A DNA stretch of 64,000 bases from Ehrlichia sp052043515 (GTDB taxonomy: Bacteria > Pseudomonadota > Alphaproteobacteria > Rickettsiales > Anaplasmataceae), in assembly GCA_052043515.1 (NCBI GenBank), contig JBQEQX010000001.1, forward strand, positions 930,001-994,000, in the 5' to 3' direction. A model generated the notes under the pieces. It saw nothing but the letters and a program-made list of their open reading frames with translations. It was not told the DNA's origin and searched no databases. The position numbers and the translations under genes are program-made. Numbering within the stretch: position 1 is the stretch's first letter; each line of letters opens with the position of its first letter. Below are positions 56,346 through 64,000 of the stretch, one piece after another.

Positions 56346-57726
56346 GCAGGTTCTTTTCTATGAAAAAAGCTGTGGTGTACCTGTCGGTGAGCTTGTCCAG
56401 AGAGCTGGTAAAGCTGTAAGTGATGCAGTGATTGGCCTTTTTCCAAAGCAGCCTGTTACTGTGATTGCTGGCCCGGGTAATAATGGTAGGGATGGTGTTG
56501 TTGCTGCCAAGATATTAAAAGATTTAGGGTGGCCGGTGGTGTTGATGTTGTATAATACTACTGCTGATGTCTGTGGGGGAGTGGGTTATTCCACTCACTT
56601 ACGATAATGTTGTAAATTGTCAAAACTGTTTAATTATAGATTCCTTATTCGGTATAGGGTTATCGCGTGATATATTTGGGGAGTTATTAGATATTTTCAG
56701 ACATATTAATGATTCTTGTAACAAAATAGTTGTTGCTGTAGATATCCCTAGTGGTATAAATTGTAATACCGGCCGAGTGATGGGTTGTGCAATACGTGCA
56801 GATGTTACTATAGCTTTTTCTGTGTTAAAAATAGGACATATACTATTTCCGGGTTGTGATTATTCTGGAAAAGTGTATGTTGTAGATATCGGGATTGATG
56901 TAAATTATAGTAAAATTACAATACGCAAAAATACTCCTGTTCTGTGGGAAGATACGTTACCCAAATTAAAGTACACTTCTAATAAATATAATAGAGGGTA
57001 TACATTAGTATGTTCTGTTGGTAATAGGTGCATAGGGGCTTCAAAGCTTGTTGCAATGTCTGCTTTGAAGATAGGAGCTGGTATAGTAAGTATTGCTTGT
57101 GATGGTAGTGCTATTCCGTTGTATGCAAGTTGTTTAACATCAGTTATGTATAAACTTTATGATGATGTGGTTAATGATGATAGGATTACGTCTATTGTTA
57201 TAGGACCAGGATGTGGGGTTAATAATGTTACTAAACAGCGTACTATTGATGTTTTAGGTAAAAAAATTGTGTTTTAGACGCTGATTCCATATCAGTGTTT
57301 TCTGACTCTCATGAAATGCTTTTTTCACAGATTAAACATAACGTGATTATGACTCCACATGAAGGGGAATTTAAACTTATATTTCCCTCTTTAACTGGCA
57401 ATAAGGTAGAAAGAGTACAGAAAGCAGCACGCTTGTCAAAGGCAGTTATTGTTTTAAAGGGTCCTGATACTGTAATTGCTGATCCTATTGGTAATGTTGT
57501 AATAAATAATGCTCCATTTACCTTAGCTACTGCAGGTAGTGGTGATGTACTATCAGGAATTATAGGTGGATTATTATCTTCTGGCATGACTCCATTTAAT
57601 GCTGCATGTTCTGGAGTGTGGATACATACAGAATGTGCAAAGCATTATGGAATTGGTTTGATTGCAGATGACATAATATTACAGATACCAGTAGTTTTAA
57701 AGAGGTTATTTTATAAGGATTATTAA
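56326..57726 (+). CDS. nnr: Bifunctional NAD(P)HX epimerase/dehydratase (two frameshifts)
   Basis: Repairs hydrated NADH and NADPH. The N-terminal YjeF_N epimerase has VTVIAGPGNNGRDGVVAAKI and VAVDIPSGINCNTG. The C-terminal ATP/ADP-dependent dehydratase has GYTLVCSVGNR, VIGPGCGVN, VLDADS, MTPHEGEF, VVLKGPDTVI-like (IVLKGPDTVIAD) and TAGSGDVLSGIIGGLL. A G5 run at 56575-56579 has one base too many (repaired: DVCGEWVIPLTYDN), and an A7 run at 57260-57266 has one too few (repaired: GKKNCVLDADSISV). The two changes offset each other, so total length is a multiple of three. About 466 aa, normal. Confidence 0.92.
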
Positions 57727-58071
57727 TATCACAGTTTTTTCCCTATTGTGTGGTAATTACATAATTTGTGTTGAAAATGTTGTGTGTTAAATGACTCTTG
57801 GTTTTTCTGCAAATTTATTACTCTACTTCGGGAATGAGTTAATAGTTGTTATTATAACTCTTGTAAAATAAAAAAAAGATACTAAATATATGTGATGGAT
57901 GTGGTATTGGAGCGTTTTTTAGATGTTTGTGTAATGTATGGTGTTTTGTCAGGTGTGGTACTACGATAAATTTAAAATTCTTTTCAAAATTATCATTTTA
58001 TAATATTAATCTCTTTTTTTCGTGTGTAGCATAGCAAAATGATGTTGTTGAAGTAATCTTAAGGTGCAGTA
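57727..58071. other. Non-coding spacer before topA
   Basis: About 345 bp. The stretch around 57975-58015 has a weak match (TTATTTTATAA...ATTAATATC-like) to the last 35 bases of the nnr gene, possibly another decayed 3' copy. No gene is seen. Confidence 0.3.
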
Positions 58072-60540
58072 ATGAGTTTGATTATAGTAGAATCCCCATC
58101 CAAGGCAAAAACTATAGGTAAATATTTGGGTAGTAAATATAAAGTTATTGCATCATTTGGGCATATTAGAGATTTTCCAGCAAAGAGTGGTTCTGTTGAT
58201 CCGGATAAAGATTTTGCTATGACTTATGAGATAATTGATAAGTCAGAAAAGTATGTTAGTAAGTTGATTCAGGTAGCTAATAAGGAGACTAAGGAGATCT
58301 ATCTTGCAACTGATCCAGATCGTGAAGGTGAGGCCATAGCTTGGCATATTGTAGAAGTGTTAAAGGAAAAAAATGCTATTGATGATAATATTGTAATTAA
58401 TAGAATGGTTTTTAATGAGGTAACAAAAAATGCAATTGTCGAGTCTATAAAGCATCCAAGAAGTATAAATATGGATTTAGTGTATGCACAGCAGGCACGA
58501 AGAGCATTGGATTATTTAGTTGGTTTCACATTATCTCCCTTATTATGGAGAAAACTTCCAGGAAGTAAGTCTGCTGGTAGAGTACAATCTGTAGCTCTGA
58601 GATTGATATGTGATAGAGAAAGTAGCATTGAACAGTTTGTTGTACAGGAATATTGGGATGTTGAGGCTAAGCTTCAAAATGTTGAAGGAAAACAGTTTTC
58701 TGCATTTCTAAGTTGTTATGCTGGAAATAAACTTGAGAAGTTTGATATTAAAAATGAGCAGGATGCCCATAAATTAGTAAGAGAAGTAGAATCTCGTAGT
58801 TATTTTGTCGTTAATGTTGAGAAAAAGCATATAAAACGCAATCCTTATTCTCCTTTTATCACATCAAGTTTACAACAAGAAGCATCGACAAAACTTGGGT
58901 TTTCTGCGAAAAATACTATGCTTGTTGCTCAAAAACTATATGAGGGAGTTGATATTGGAGGAGAAACTGTTGGACTGATTACTTATATGAGAACGGATGG
59001 TTTTTATATTGCAGATGAAGCACTAGAGCATATTAGAAGTATTATAGTGTCGATGTTTGGTAAAGAATATTTACCAGAATCTGCTCGTAAGTATGTAAAA
59101 AAAGGTGAAAAATGCTCAGGAAGCACACGAAGCAATTAGACCAACAAATATTACAATTACTCCTGATAGTTTATCAAGCTATTTAACACCAGAACAGCTC
59201 AAGCTTTACGATCTTATCTGGAAAAGGACTATTGCTAGTCAGATGAATTCTGCTGTAATTAGTCAAGTTATAGCAGAATTGGAACCATTAGATAAAATGG
59301 TAACCTTACGTACAGTAGGATCAACTTTATTTTTTGATGGATTTTATAAAGTATACGGCTATGGGGACAATAATGATGATAATAAAAGTGATATGTTACC
59401 GTTACTTCAAATAAATGATAAGTGTCCTTTAAATGAAGTCATACCCAATCAGCATTTTACTAATCCTCCTGCACGATATAACGAAGCAAGTTTAGTAAAG
59501 AAAATGGAAGAAATAGGTATAGGAAGGCCTTCTACTTATGCATCTATTATTTCTGTGCTACAAGATCGTCAGTATGTTGTATTAAATCAAAAGAGATTTT
59601 TTCCAACAGAAAGGGGTAGGATAGTAAACTTATTTCTTATTAATTTTTTTAATCGTTATGTAGAGTACGATTTTACTGCAGATCTAGAAGAAAAATTGGA
59701 TCTCATTTCTAATGGAAAAATTTTTTGGAAAAAAGTATTACATGAATTTTGGTTTTCGTTTATTGATAATGTTAATTCTGTAAAAAAAGTTAGAGTTTGC
59801 TGAAATATTAAAAGTTATTAGCTGTGAGATGGAAGATTATATTTTTTCTTCTGATAACTCTGAATCTAGTAAAACATGTCCTGCGTGTAATAATGGTACA
59901 CTAAATCTTAATATTAGTAAAAATGGAATTTTTTTGGGATGTTCTAAGTATCCTGAATGTAAATATACAAAGAATATTGGAAGCGATCTTGGTCATGATG
60001 TAGAAATTGCTCAGTATCCTAAAGTTTTAGGAGTTGATTCTGCAAGCGGACAAGAAATATGTATTAAAAAAAGGACCATATGGCCTTTACTTACAAGTTG
60101 GTACTGATAAAGGCAGTAGATGTGCTGCTATTCCAAAAAATATGGATGTCAATTCATTAGATTTAAAGCTGGCAGAAAAAATGTTAAATTTGCCTGTAAG
60201 TTTAGGTATTCATCCAGATACTGGTCAAGAAATTAAATTAGGGCTTGGAAGATTTGGAGCATATGTATTGCACGATGGTAAATATTTTTCAATAAAAAAA
60301 GAACATAATTTTTTAGAGACCACTCTTGAGGATGCTGTTAATATTATTACAAATAGTTCTACTAATGGGGTTATAAAGTCTTTGGGTATTACTCCAGATA
60401 ATAAAGAAGTATTCTTGTGTAAAGGAAGATATGGATTCTATTTAAGGTGTGATAAACTGAATGTTGCACTAAAAAAGGGTACAGATATCGATCAGTTGTC
60501 TTTATCTGACGCTCTTAAACTTATATCAGAAAAATTATAG
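58072..60540 (+). CDS. topA: DNA topoisomerase I (three frameshifts)
   Basis: Relaxes negative supercoils. The TOPRIM domain opens with LIIVESPSKAKTIGKYLG and has ATDPDREGEAIAWH. The catalytic Tyr is in VGLITYMRTDGFYI. Runs of seven A at 59097-59103, 59782-59788 and 60066-60072 have one base too many; repaired junctions read VKKVKNAQEAHEAIRPT, VKKLEFAEILKVIS and IKKGPYGLYLQVGTDKG. The C-terminal part has a four-Cys zinc finger (CPACNNG...CSKYPEC) and several GPYGLYLQ-type repeats. Repaired length 821 aa, normal for the alphaproteobacterial type. Confidence 0.96.
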
Positions 60541-60937
60541 CAATTATTTGTTAGAAAAATGGTAGAGTTTATTGAATTGTGTTTAACTTGCAATGTTGAT
60601 GTGTAGAGATATTTGAATATTTGTTGAGCTAAGCTTATATATTGCATAATATGAATCTATATTAGAAAATGTAGATTAATGTTAAGTGGTTAACGTCAGT
60701 TTAGGTGCATCGAAAATCTGTAAAACAGTGGATTTTGTATTGTTTATTGATACTTAGGTATTATTGTTTTTTATGTTTAGAATGTACAAAGTCTTAGAAT
60801 TATTCTTAGTGTAAAAAAAGGCATAATATTTTTAAAATAAAAAAAATTGTAAGTGTACCTGTAATTTATTTGCGATGTTTTCTGTATAAGAGTACACTTT
60901 GAGCATAGTAAAAGTATAGCAATTCGTACCTTGTTTT
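60541..60937. other. Non-coding convergent spacer after topA
   Basis: About 400 bp between topA and the converging DUF2793 gene. No open frame or RNA. A faint similarity near 60605-60645 to the last 50 bases of topA (AGATAT, AAGCTTATAT) may be a third decayed 3' copy but is not convincing. Confidence 0.3.
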
Positions 60938-61391
60938 TTAATTATGTGTTATAGGTTTATACATTTGATGGTACGTGTGAATTTGTGTTACTAGGAATCC
61001 AGAGATTATTGCTGTAAGTGTAAAGATGATTTTTATTTTTTTATCCATAACGTTAAACCAGTGTTTGGTTGTATGAAGTACCATTGATTGATGTAATAGT
61101 ATGTTACATAGTCCTTTTTGTTTTTCCCATTCTTGGATTGTTGGTTCTGGACCAATAATATACATGTCTCCTGAAAATACTTCTTTTATTGGGGTATTAC
61201 ATTGCAATTCTAGTACGCAGTTATTCATAAGCATATCTATTTTTATTAGTGCTTCATTTACAGTAATTTCTTTGTGTGCCTGATTATGCATTACTAAATC
61301 GAATTTAAGGTTTGTGGACTGTGTCATATGTTTTTTTCCTTGGTGGCAATGAAAGTGTATTAATATCAATAGAATCCATTGGATCTTCCAT
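60938..61391 (-). CDS. DUF2793-like protein with C-terminal membrane span
   Basis: The family pattern of DUF2793 is visible: NLxxxxVxxxQAxKxxTxNEAL (STNLKFDLVMHNQAHKEITV then NEALIKIDML), then SGDMYIIGPEPT and a Trp-rich end. DUF2793 proteins are known mostly from alphaproteobacterial prophages and gene-transfer-agent-like elements. Here a hydrophobic span (IKIIFTLTAIISGFLVTQI) follows the domain near the C-terminus, an unusual addition. The directly read start is near 61369 or 61327 (MTQSTNLKF). A T7 run at 61331-61337 may be one base too long; with six, the frame extends back to the ATG at 61391 (MEDPMDSIDINTL). No other phage genes are nearby. Confidence 0.65.
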
Positions 61392-61588
61392 TTCTAGTAT
61401 GAATTGGAACTTTGTTGTAGTATAAAGTACATAAATTATTTGCTACAGTTGCCTATATTAGAACAACACCATTCTGTGTTTTTGAACACTTTAACAGGAA
61501 ACTTATTTTATGATACATCACTATGTTTAACGCAGTAAAGCATTACTTCTTTAGAAACGTGTCTATGAAGATTATATTATCTTTATCA

Positions 61589-62008
61589 TCATTTTGCTGA
61601 TGGCTCTTTTTTATTATCTTCTTCCGTATCATCTTCGTCGTCTTCGGTATCGTTGGCGTATTGCCCAAGATCTAATGCAAAGCCCTGTTCAATATCTATA
61701 TACTTAATAATGGAATTGTATGTGATAACTATCGTTTCTTCTTTTCCTCTAAAACTAAGTATTACACTAATATGGTTGTCAAATATCTGTAAGTCTCTGA
61801 ATTGATGTTGTAATACTACTGTAATCTCATATGGATAGCTGTCTTTTACATGATCAGGTATTACTACTCCTTTATGGTCAGTTAAAAAAGATATAGCAAT
61901 ATGTACGTTATTAGAATTTCCTGTCTTAGCCAAAATACCCAGAGCATCTTTCATAACGCCACACATGGCAGTGTGCATAAGTTTCTGATAATTTACTATA
62001 TTACTCAT
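61589..62008 (-). CDS. sspB: ClpXP adaptor SspB (alpha type)
   Basis: Delivers ssrA-tagged proteins to ClpXP. The 139-aa protein has the alpha-type core: YQKLMHTAMCGVMKDALGIL, VHIAISFLTDHKGVVIPDHV, YPYEITVVLQHQFRDL and VILSFRGKEETIVITY, with FALDLGQ closing the domain. A very acidic tail (about 118-130, Asp/Glu run) and a basic end follow, as expected for the flexible part reaching ClpX. It starts 22 bp after the tmRNA terminator on the same strand, so adaptor and tag-encoding RNA are immediate neighbours. Confidence 0.92.
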   Translation of the reverse strand: MSNIVNYQKLMHTAMCGVMKDALGILAKTGNSNNVHIAISFLTDHKGVVIPDHVKDSYPYEITVVLQHQFRDLQIFDNHISVILSFRGKEETIVITYNSIIKYIDIEQGFALDLGQYANDTEDDEDDTEEDNKKEPSAK

Positions 62009-62029
62009 AAATAAGTTTTCGCTTATTAT

Positions 62030-62066
62030 AAAAAAAGAGGATTTTTCTGTTGCCCGGAAAACCCTC
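62030..62066 (-). terminator. Intrinsic terminator of the tmRNA gene
   Basis: On the minus strand, GAGGGTTTTC pairs with GAAAAATCCTC around a short loop and is followed by seven T. This is a standard intrinsic terminator, placed directly after the tmRNA coding piece and before sspB. Confidence 0.85.
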
Positions 62067-62071
62067 TAAAA

Positions 62072-62330
62072 AACCGCGCCAATTACAAACTAAGCAGCCA
62101 TTAACTCAACGCTGCTATAATTGTCATTAGCGGAAACGAAATTATCGTTTGCACTTATAAATTTTGATCACTTAAAACGGCTGTTTTCTCACCGAGCAAA
62201 AGCTACCCCCTTTACTATGCATGTCGATCCTGTTTCATCCCCATAAACAAGGTGGAGATGCCGAGCACTGCCCTCGGGTCCAATACACTTATTTCAAGAT
62301 GCCTTTATTGCTATAGTGTTAAAGCACACA
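62072..62330 (-). ncRNA. ssrA: Permuted two-piece tmRNA
   Basis: Rescues stalled ribosomes and appends a degradation tag. The gene has the circularly permuted alphaproteobacterial form. The acceptor piece comes first on the minus strand (ending ATCTCCACC at 62251, so CC is encoded and A would be added), then a short 8-nt intervening segment, then the coding piece starting GGGGATGAAACAGGATCGAC at 62242. GGGGAT and ATCTCC form the acceptor stem. The tag frame at 62152-62093 encodes ANDNFVSANDNYSSVELMAA, then TAG at 62092-62090. Outer ends are approximate. Confidence 0.93.
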
Positions 62331-62426
62331 GTAAATTATAATAACATGCTTCACACAAGTCAACACACCTTTTATATAATAAAAAAGCATAAAATCAAAA
62401 GTGCGTGGCTTTAGCATACTCATACG

Positions 62427-62499
62427 CTCCCCGGGCCGGATTCGAACCAGCGACCGCTTGGTTAACAGCCAAGCGCTCTACCAACTGAGCTACCGAGGA
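62427..62499 (-). tRNA. tRNA-Asn (GTT)
   Basis: Folds as a full cloverleaf: acceptor TCCTCGG with CCGGGGA, D-arm AGCTCAGTTGGTAGAGC, anticodon arm CTTGG-CTGTTAA-CCAAG with anticodon GTT, and T-arm with GGTTCGAATCC. The CCA end is not encoded. It lies upstream of the tmRNA gene on the same strand. Confidence 0.97.
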
Positions 62500-62678
62500 A
62501 GAAACACATATAAATATACATATTGTATTTTTTTATGTGCAACAAAAATTTAATAATATATAACGCATTGGCACTTAAGATCAAATTTTTAAAGAATAAT
62601 AAATTTTTACCATTTAGTACATGAAACTATTATAATGGTAGCATGACTTAAATTATTTTAATTTTTTTTAAGTTAAAA

Positions 62679-63051
62679 TTACGTTTTGGTGTATAAAACT
62701 ACAAAAGCAAGTGCATAGTCTCGATCATCACTAATAGATAATTCAATGTGGTGTGGTGTATTGTTGTTATTTATAGTGATTTCTGGTTTTCCGTATGATG
62801 TGTTATACACTATAATGTCTGATATTTTTATTGGTCCTCTAAAACCTGTACCTAAGGCTTTGACATATGCTTCTTTTTGCAGCGAAACGTTTTGCAAAAT
62901 GCCTTACCTTTGCATCTAAGGTTGCATATTTATTGCTATCTTCTATTTCTTTTTCGTTAAATACCTTATTTAGAAATTTAGTACCAAATTTTTTCCATAG
63001 ATTCGATATACGGTGAATATATATAATGTCTGTACCAACTCCTACAATCAT
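62679..63051 (-). CDS. acpS: Holo-acyl-carrier-protein synthase (one frameshift)
   Basis: Transfers the phosphopantetheine arm from CoA to acyl carrier protein. The ATG at 63051 gives MIVGVGTDIIYIHRI, with the metal-binding Asp; a GTG one codon earlier is also open. A T5 run at 62874-62878 has one base too many; with four the minus-strand frame reads HFAKRFAAKEAYVKALGTGF, the second catalytic motif with its Glu. The end has the usual HIELSISDDRDYALAFVVL. Repaired length about 124 aa, normal. It starts 8 bp after proS. Confidence 0.93.
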
Positions 63052-63058
63052 CACACTA

Positions 63059-64000
63059 TCACTTTTTAAATCTTTTTAAAAATTGCTCTACAGATATTAA
63101 GAACGTGTTTTTGTTTAATCTGTCTCTTACTTCAATAAGATCTTGTTCTACTGTAGATTTTCCAATAATAACTTGCCACGGCATACCTAATAAGTCTGTT
63201 CTTGATAGCTTAACTCCAGCACTATCACCCGTATCGTCATATAAGACGTCATGATCTAGTTGTGAGTGTAAGCTTTCAGAAATTCGACTGCATTTACCAT
63301 TTGATGGGTATAGATTTACTAAAGAAAATTTAAATGGAGCTACTTGTTCTGGCCAAATGATACCCTTGTCATCGTGGAAAACTTCGATTATTGCCCCCAC
63401 TAATCTTGATATACCTATGCCATAACACCCCATCTGTAGAGGTTTAGTCTCATTGTTATCATAGAAAGTTGCATTCATTGGCTTTGAATATTTATCTCCA
63501 AGACAAAATATATGCCCAATTTCTATCCCTTTACTTGTTTTGACATGTTTCAACGAAATAGAACAAGTTTCAGGATTGTGCATGTCACCTGCTGCAGTGT
63601 AAATAGCTCTTATTTTTTCGACATCAATATTGTTGTCACTCATTAATTCTATGATATTTTGATCATAGTACAAAGTACTTTCTCCTGAGTTTGCTAATAC
63701 GTGAAATTCATGACTTAAGTGCCCTCCTATAGGACCTGGATCTGCTTTTACTGCTATTGGTGTTAATCCTAATCTCTTGAAAATTCTGATGTAAACTTTG
63801 AACATTAAATTATAAGATTCAATGGCACCATTCGGATCCTTATCAAAGCTATATGCATCTTTCATTAAAAATTCTCTACATCTCATAATTCCATATCTTG
63901 GACGCAACTCATCGCGAAATTTCCATTGTGCTTGATATAAAATTAATGGTAAGTTCTTATGACTTGCTAAGGTTGTTCTTAACACATCGGTGATAACTTC
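63059..64000 (-). CDS. proS: Prolyl-tRNA synthetase (5' end beyond the window)
   Basis: Class II synthetase for proline. The visible 308+ codons cover motif 2 (QAQWKFRDELRPRYGIMRCREFLMKDAYSF region), GPIGGHLSHEFHVLA, EIGHIFCLGDKYSKPM, motif 3 (MGCYGIGISRLVGAIIE) and the anticodon-binding domain. The long editing insert of the E. coli type is absent, as in the short alphaproteobacterial ProRS. The gene runs off the right edge, so the N-terminus is not seen. No frameshift in the visible part. Confidence 0.95.
   Translation of the reverse strand, partial: EVITDVLRTTLASHKNLPLILYQAQWKFRDELRPRYGIMRCREFLMKDAYSFDKDPNGAIESYNLMFKVYIRIFKRLGLTPIAVKADPGPIGGHLSHEFHVLANSGESTLYYDQNIIELMSDNNIDVEKIRAIYTAAGDMHNPETCSISLKHVKTSKGIEIGHIFCLGDKYSKPMNATFYDNNETKPLQMGCYGIGISRLVGAIIEVFHDDKGIIWPEQVAPFKFSLVNLYPSNGKCSRISESLHSQLDHDVLYDDTGDSAGVKLSRTDLLGMPWQVIIGKSTVEQDLIEVRDRLNKNTFLISVEQFLKRFKK

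Noticed and set aside
4313..63051. Calling each frameshifted gene a pseudogene
   Set aside because: Every break lies in a homopolymer and is repaired by one base; flanking protein sequence shows no further decay, and many of the genes are essential.
1..64000. A CRISPR array, insertion sequence or integrated phage
   Set aside because: I found no regularly spaced repeats, transposase, integrase or terminal inverted repeats; the lone DUF2793 gene is not enough for a prophage.

Overview
The window looks like chromosomal DNA of an obligate intracellular alphaproteobacterium of the family Anaplasmataceae, most likely Ehrlichia or a close relative. The reasons are: very AT-rich DNA with long non-coding gaps; a permuted two-piece tmRNA whose tag starts ANDNF; an SspB-alpha adaptor; the Rickettsiales-restricted DUF2610 family; a PleD and a CckA-type hybrid kinase; the very large NAD-glutamate dehydrogenase; and no sign of cell-wall, LPS or flagellar genes. 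The species cannot be fixed from the sequence alone. There is no rRNA, CRISPR array, insertion sequence or intact prophage.

Layout. 1-3.8 kb, minus strand: thiC, a small unknown gene, an Smr-domain gene, rpoZ and an orphan XRE-type regulator. 4.3-10.5 kb, plus: leuS, tatD, pyrF, surE, ccmE. 10.7-20.9 kb, minus: nuoC, nuoB, nuoA, uvrA, then yidC-ribH-nusB and psd-pssA. 21.6-25.1 kb, minus: one very large GltD/PyrK-type oxidoreductase. 25.6-27.2 kb, plus: efp and a degenerate suhB. 27.3-35.2 kb, minus: rluC, then the cluster gdh-tatB-pleD. 35.8-37.8 kb, plus: exoD-like and cysS, overlapping. 38.1-40.1 kb, minus: a FapA-like beta-helix protein. 40.4-46.4 kb: nrdB, a DUF2610 pair (minus), midA-like, dnaG. 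47.1-50.4 kb, minus: rpoD and a tRNA-dihydrouridine synthase. 50.7-55.7 kb: ispE, cutA, cckA, an O-methyltransferase. 55.8-60.5 kb, plus: a small conserved-looking gene, the NAD(P)HX repair gene, topA. 60.9-64 kb, minus: a DUF2793 protein, sspB, the tmRNA gene, tRNA-Asn, acpS and the 3' part of proS.

Function. Most genes are household genes: translation (leuS, cysS, proS, efp, tRNA-Asn), trans-translation and tag-dependent proteolysis (tmRNA with sspB), replication and transcription (dnaG, topA, rpoD, rpoZ, nusB, nrdB), DNA repair (uvrA), respiration (nuoABC, ccmE), amino-acid carbon use (gdh and the GltD-like enzyme), phospholipids (psd, pssA), cofactors (thiC, ribH, ispE, acpS), and signalling (cckA, pleD).

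The most striking property is that about half the genes, including essential ones, are broken by single-base length changes in homopolymer runs. I count about 50 sites, roughly 43 with one base too many and 7 with one too few. Restoring one base at each site gives full, family-like proteins. I therefore annotate each as one gene and give the repaired reading. Sequencing or assembly error is the simplest cause; slippage-tolerated frameshifts are the interesting alternative. Real biological novelties are decayed copies of gene 3' ends in spacers (ccmE, nrdB), palindromic repeats beside the XRE regulator, a large perfect inverted repeat upstream of nrdB, a FapA-like protein in a lineage without flagella, and an inositol-monophosphatase homologue that has lost active-site residues.
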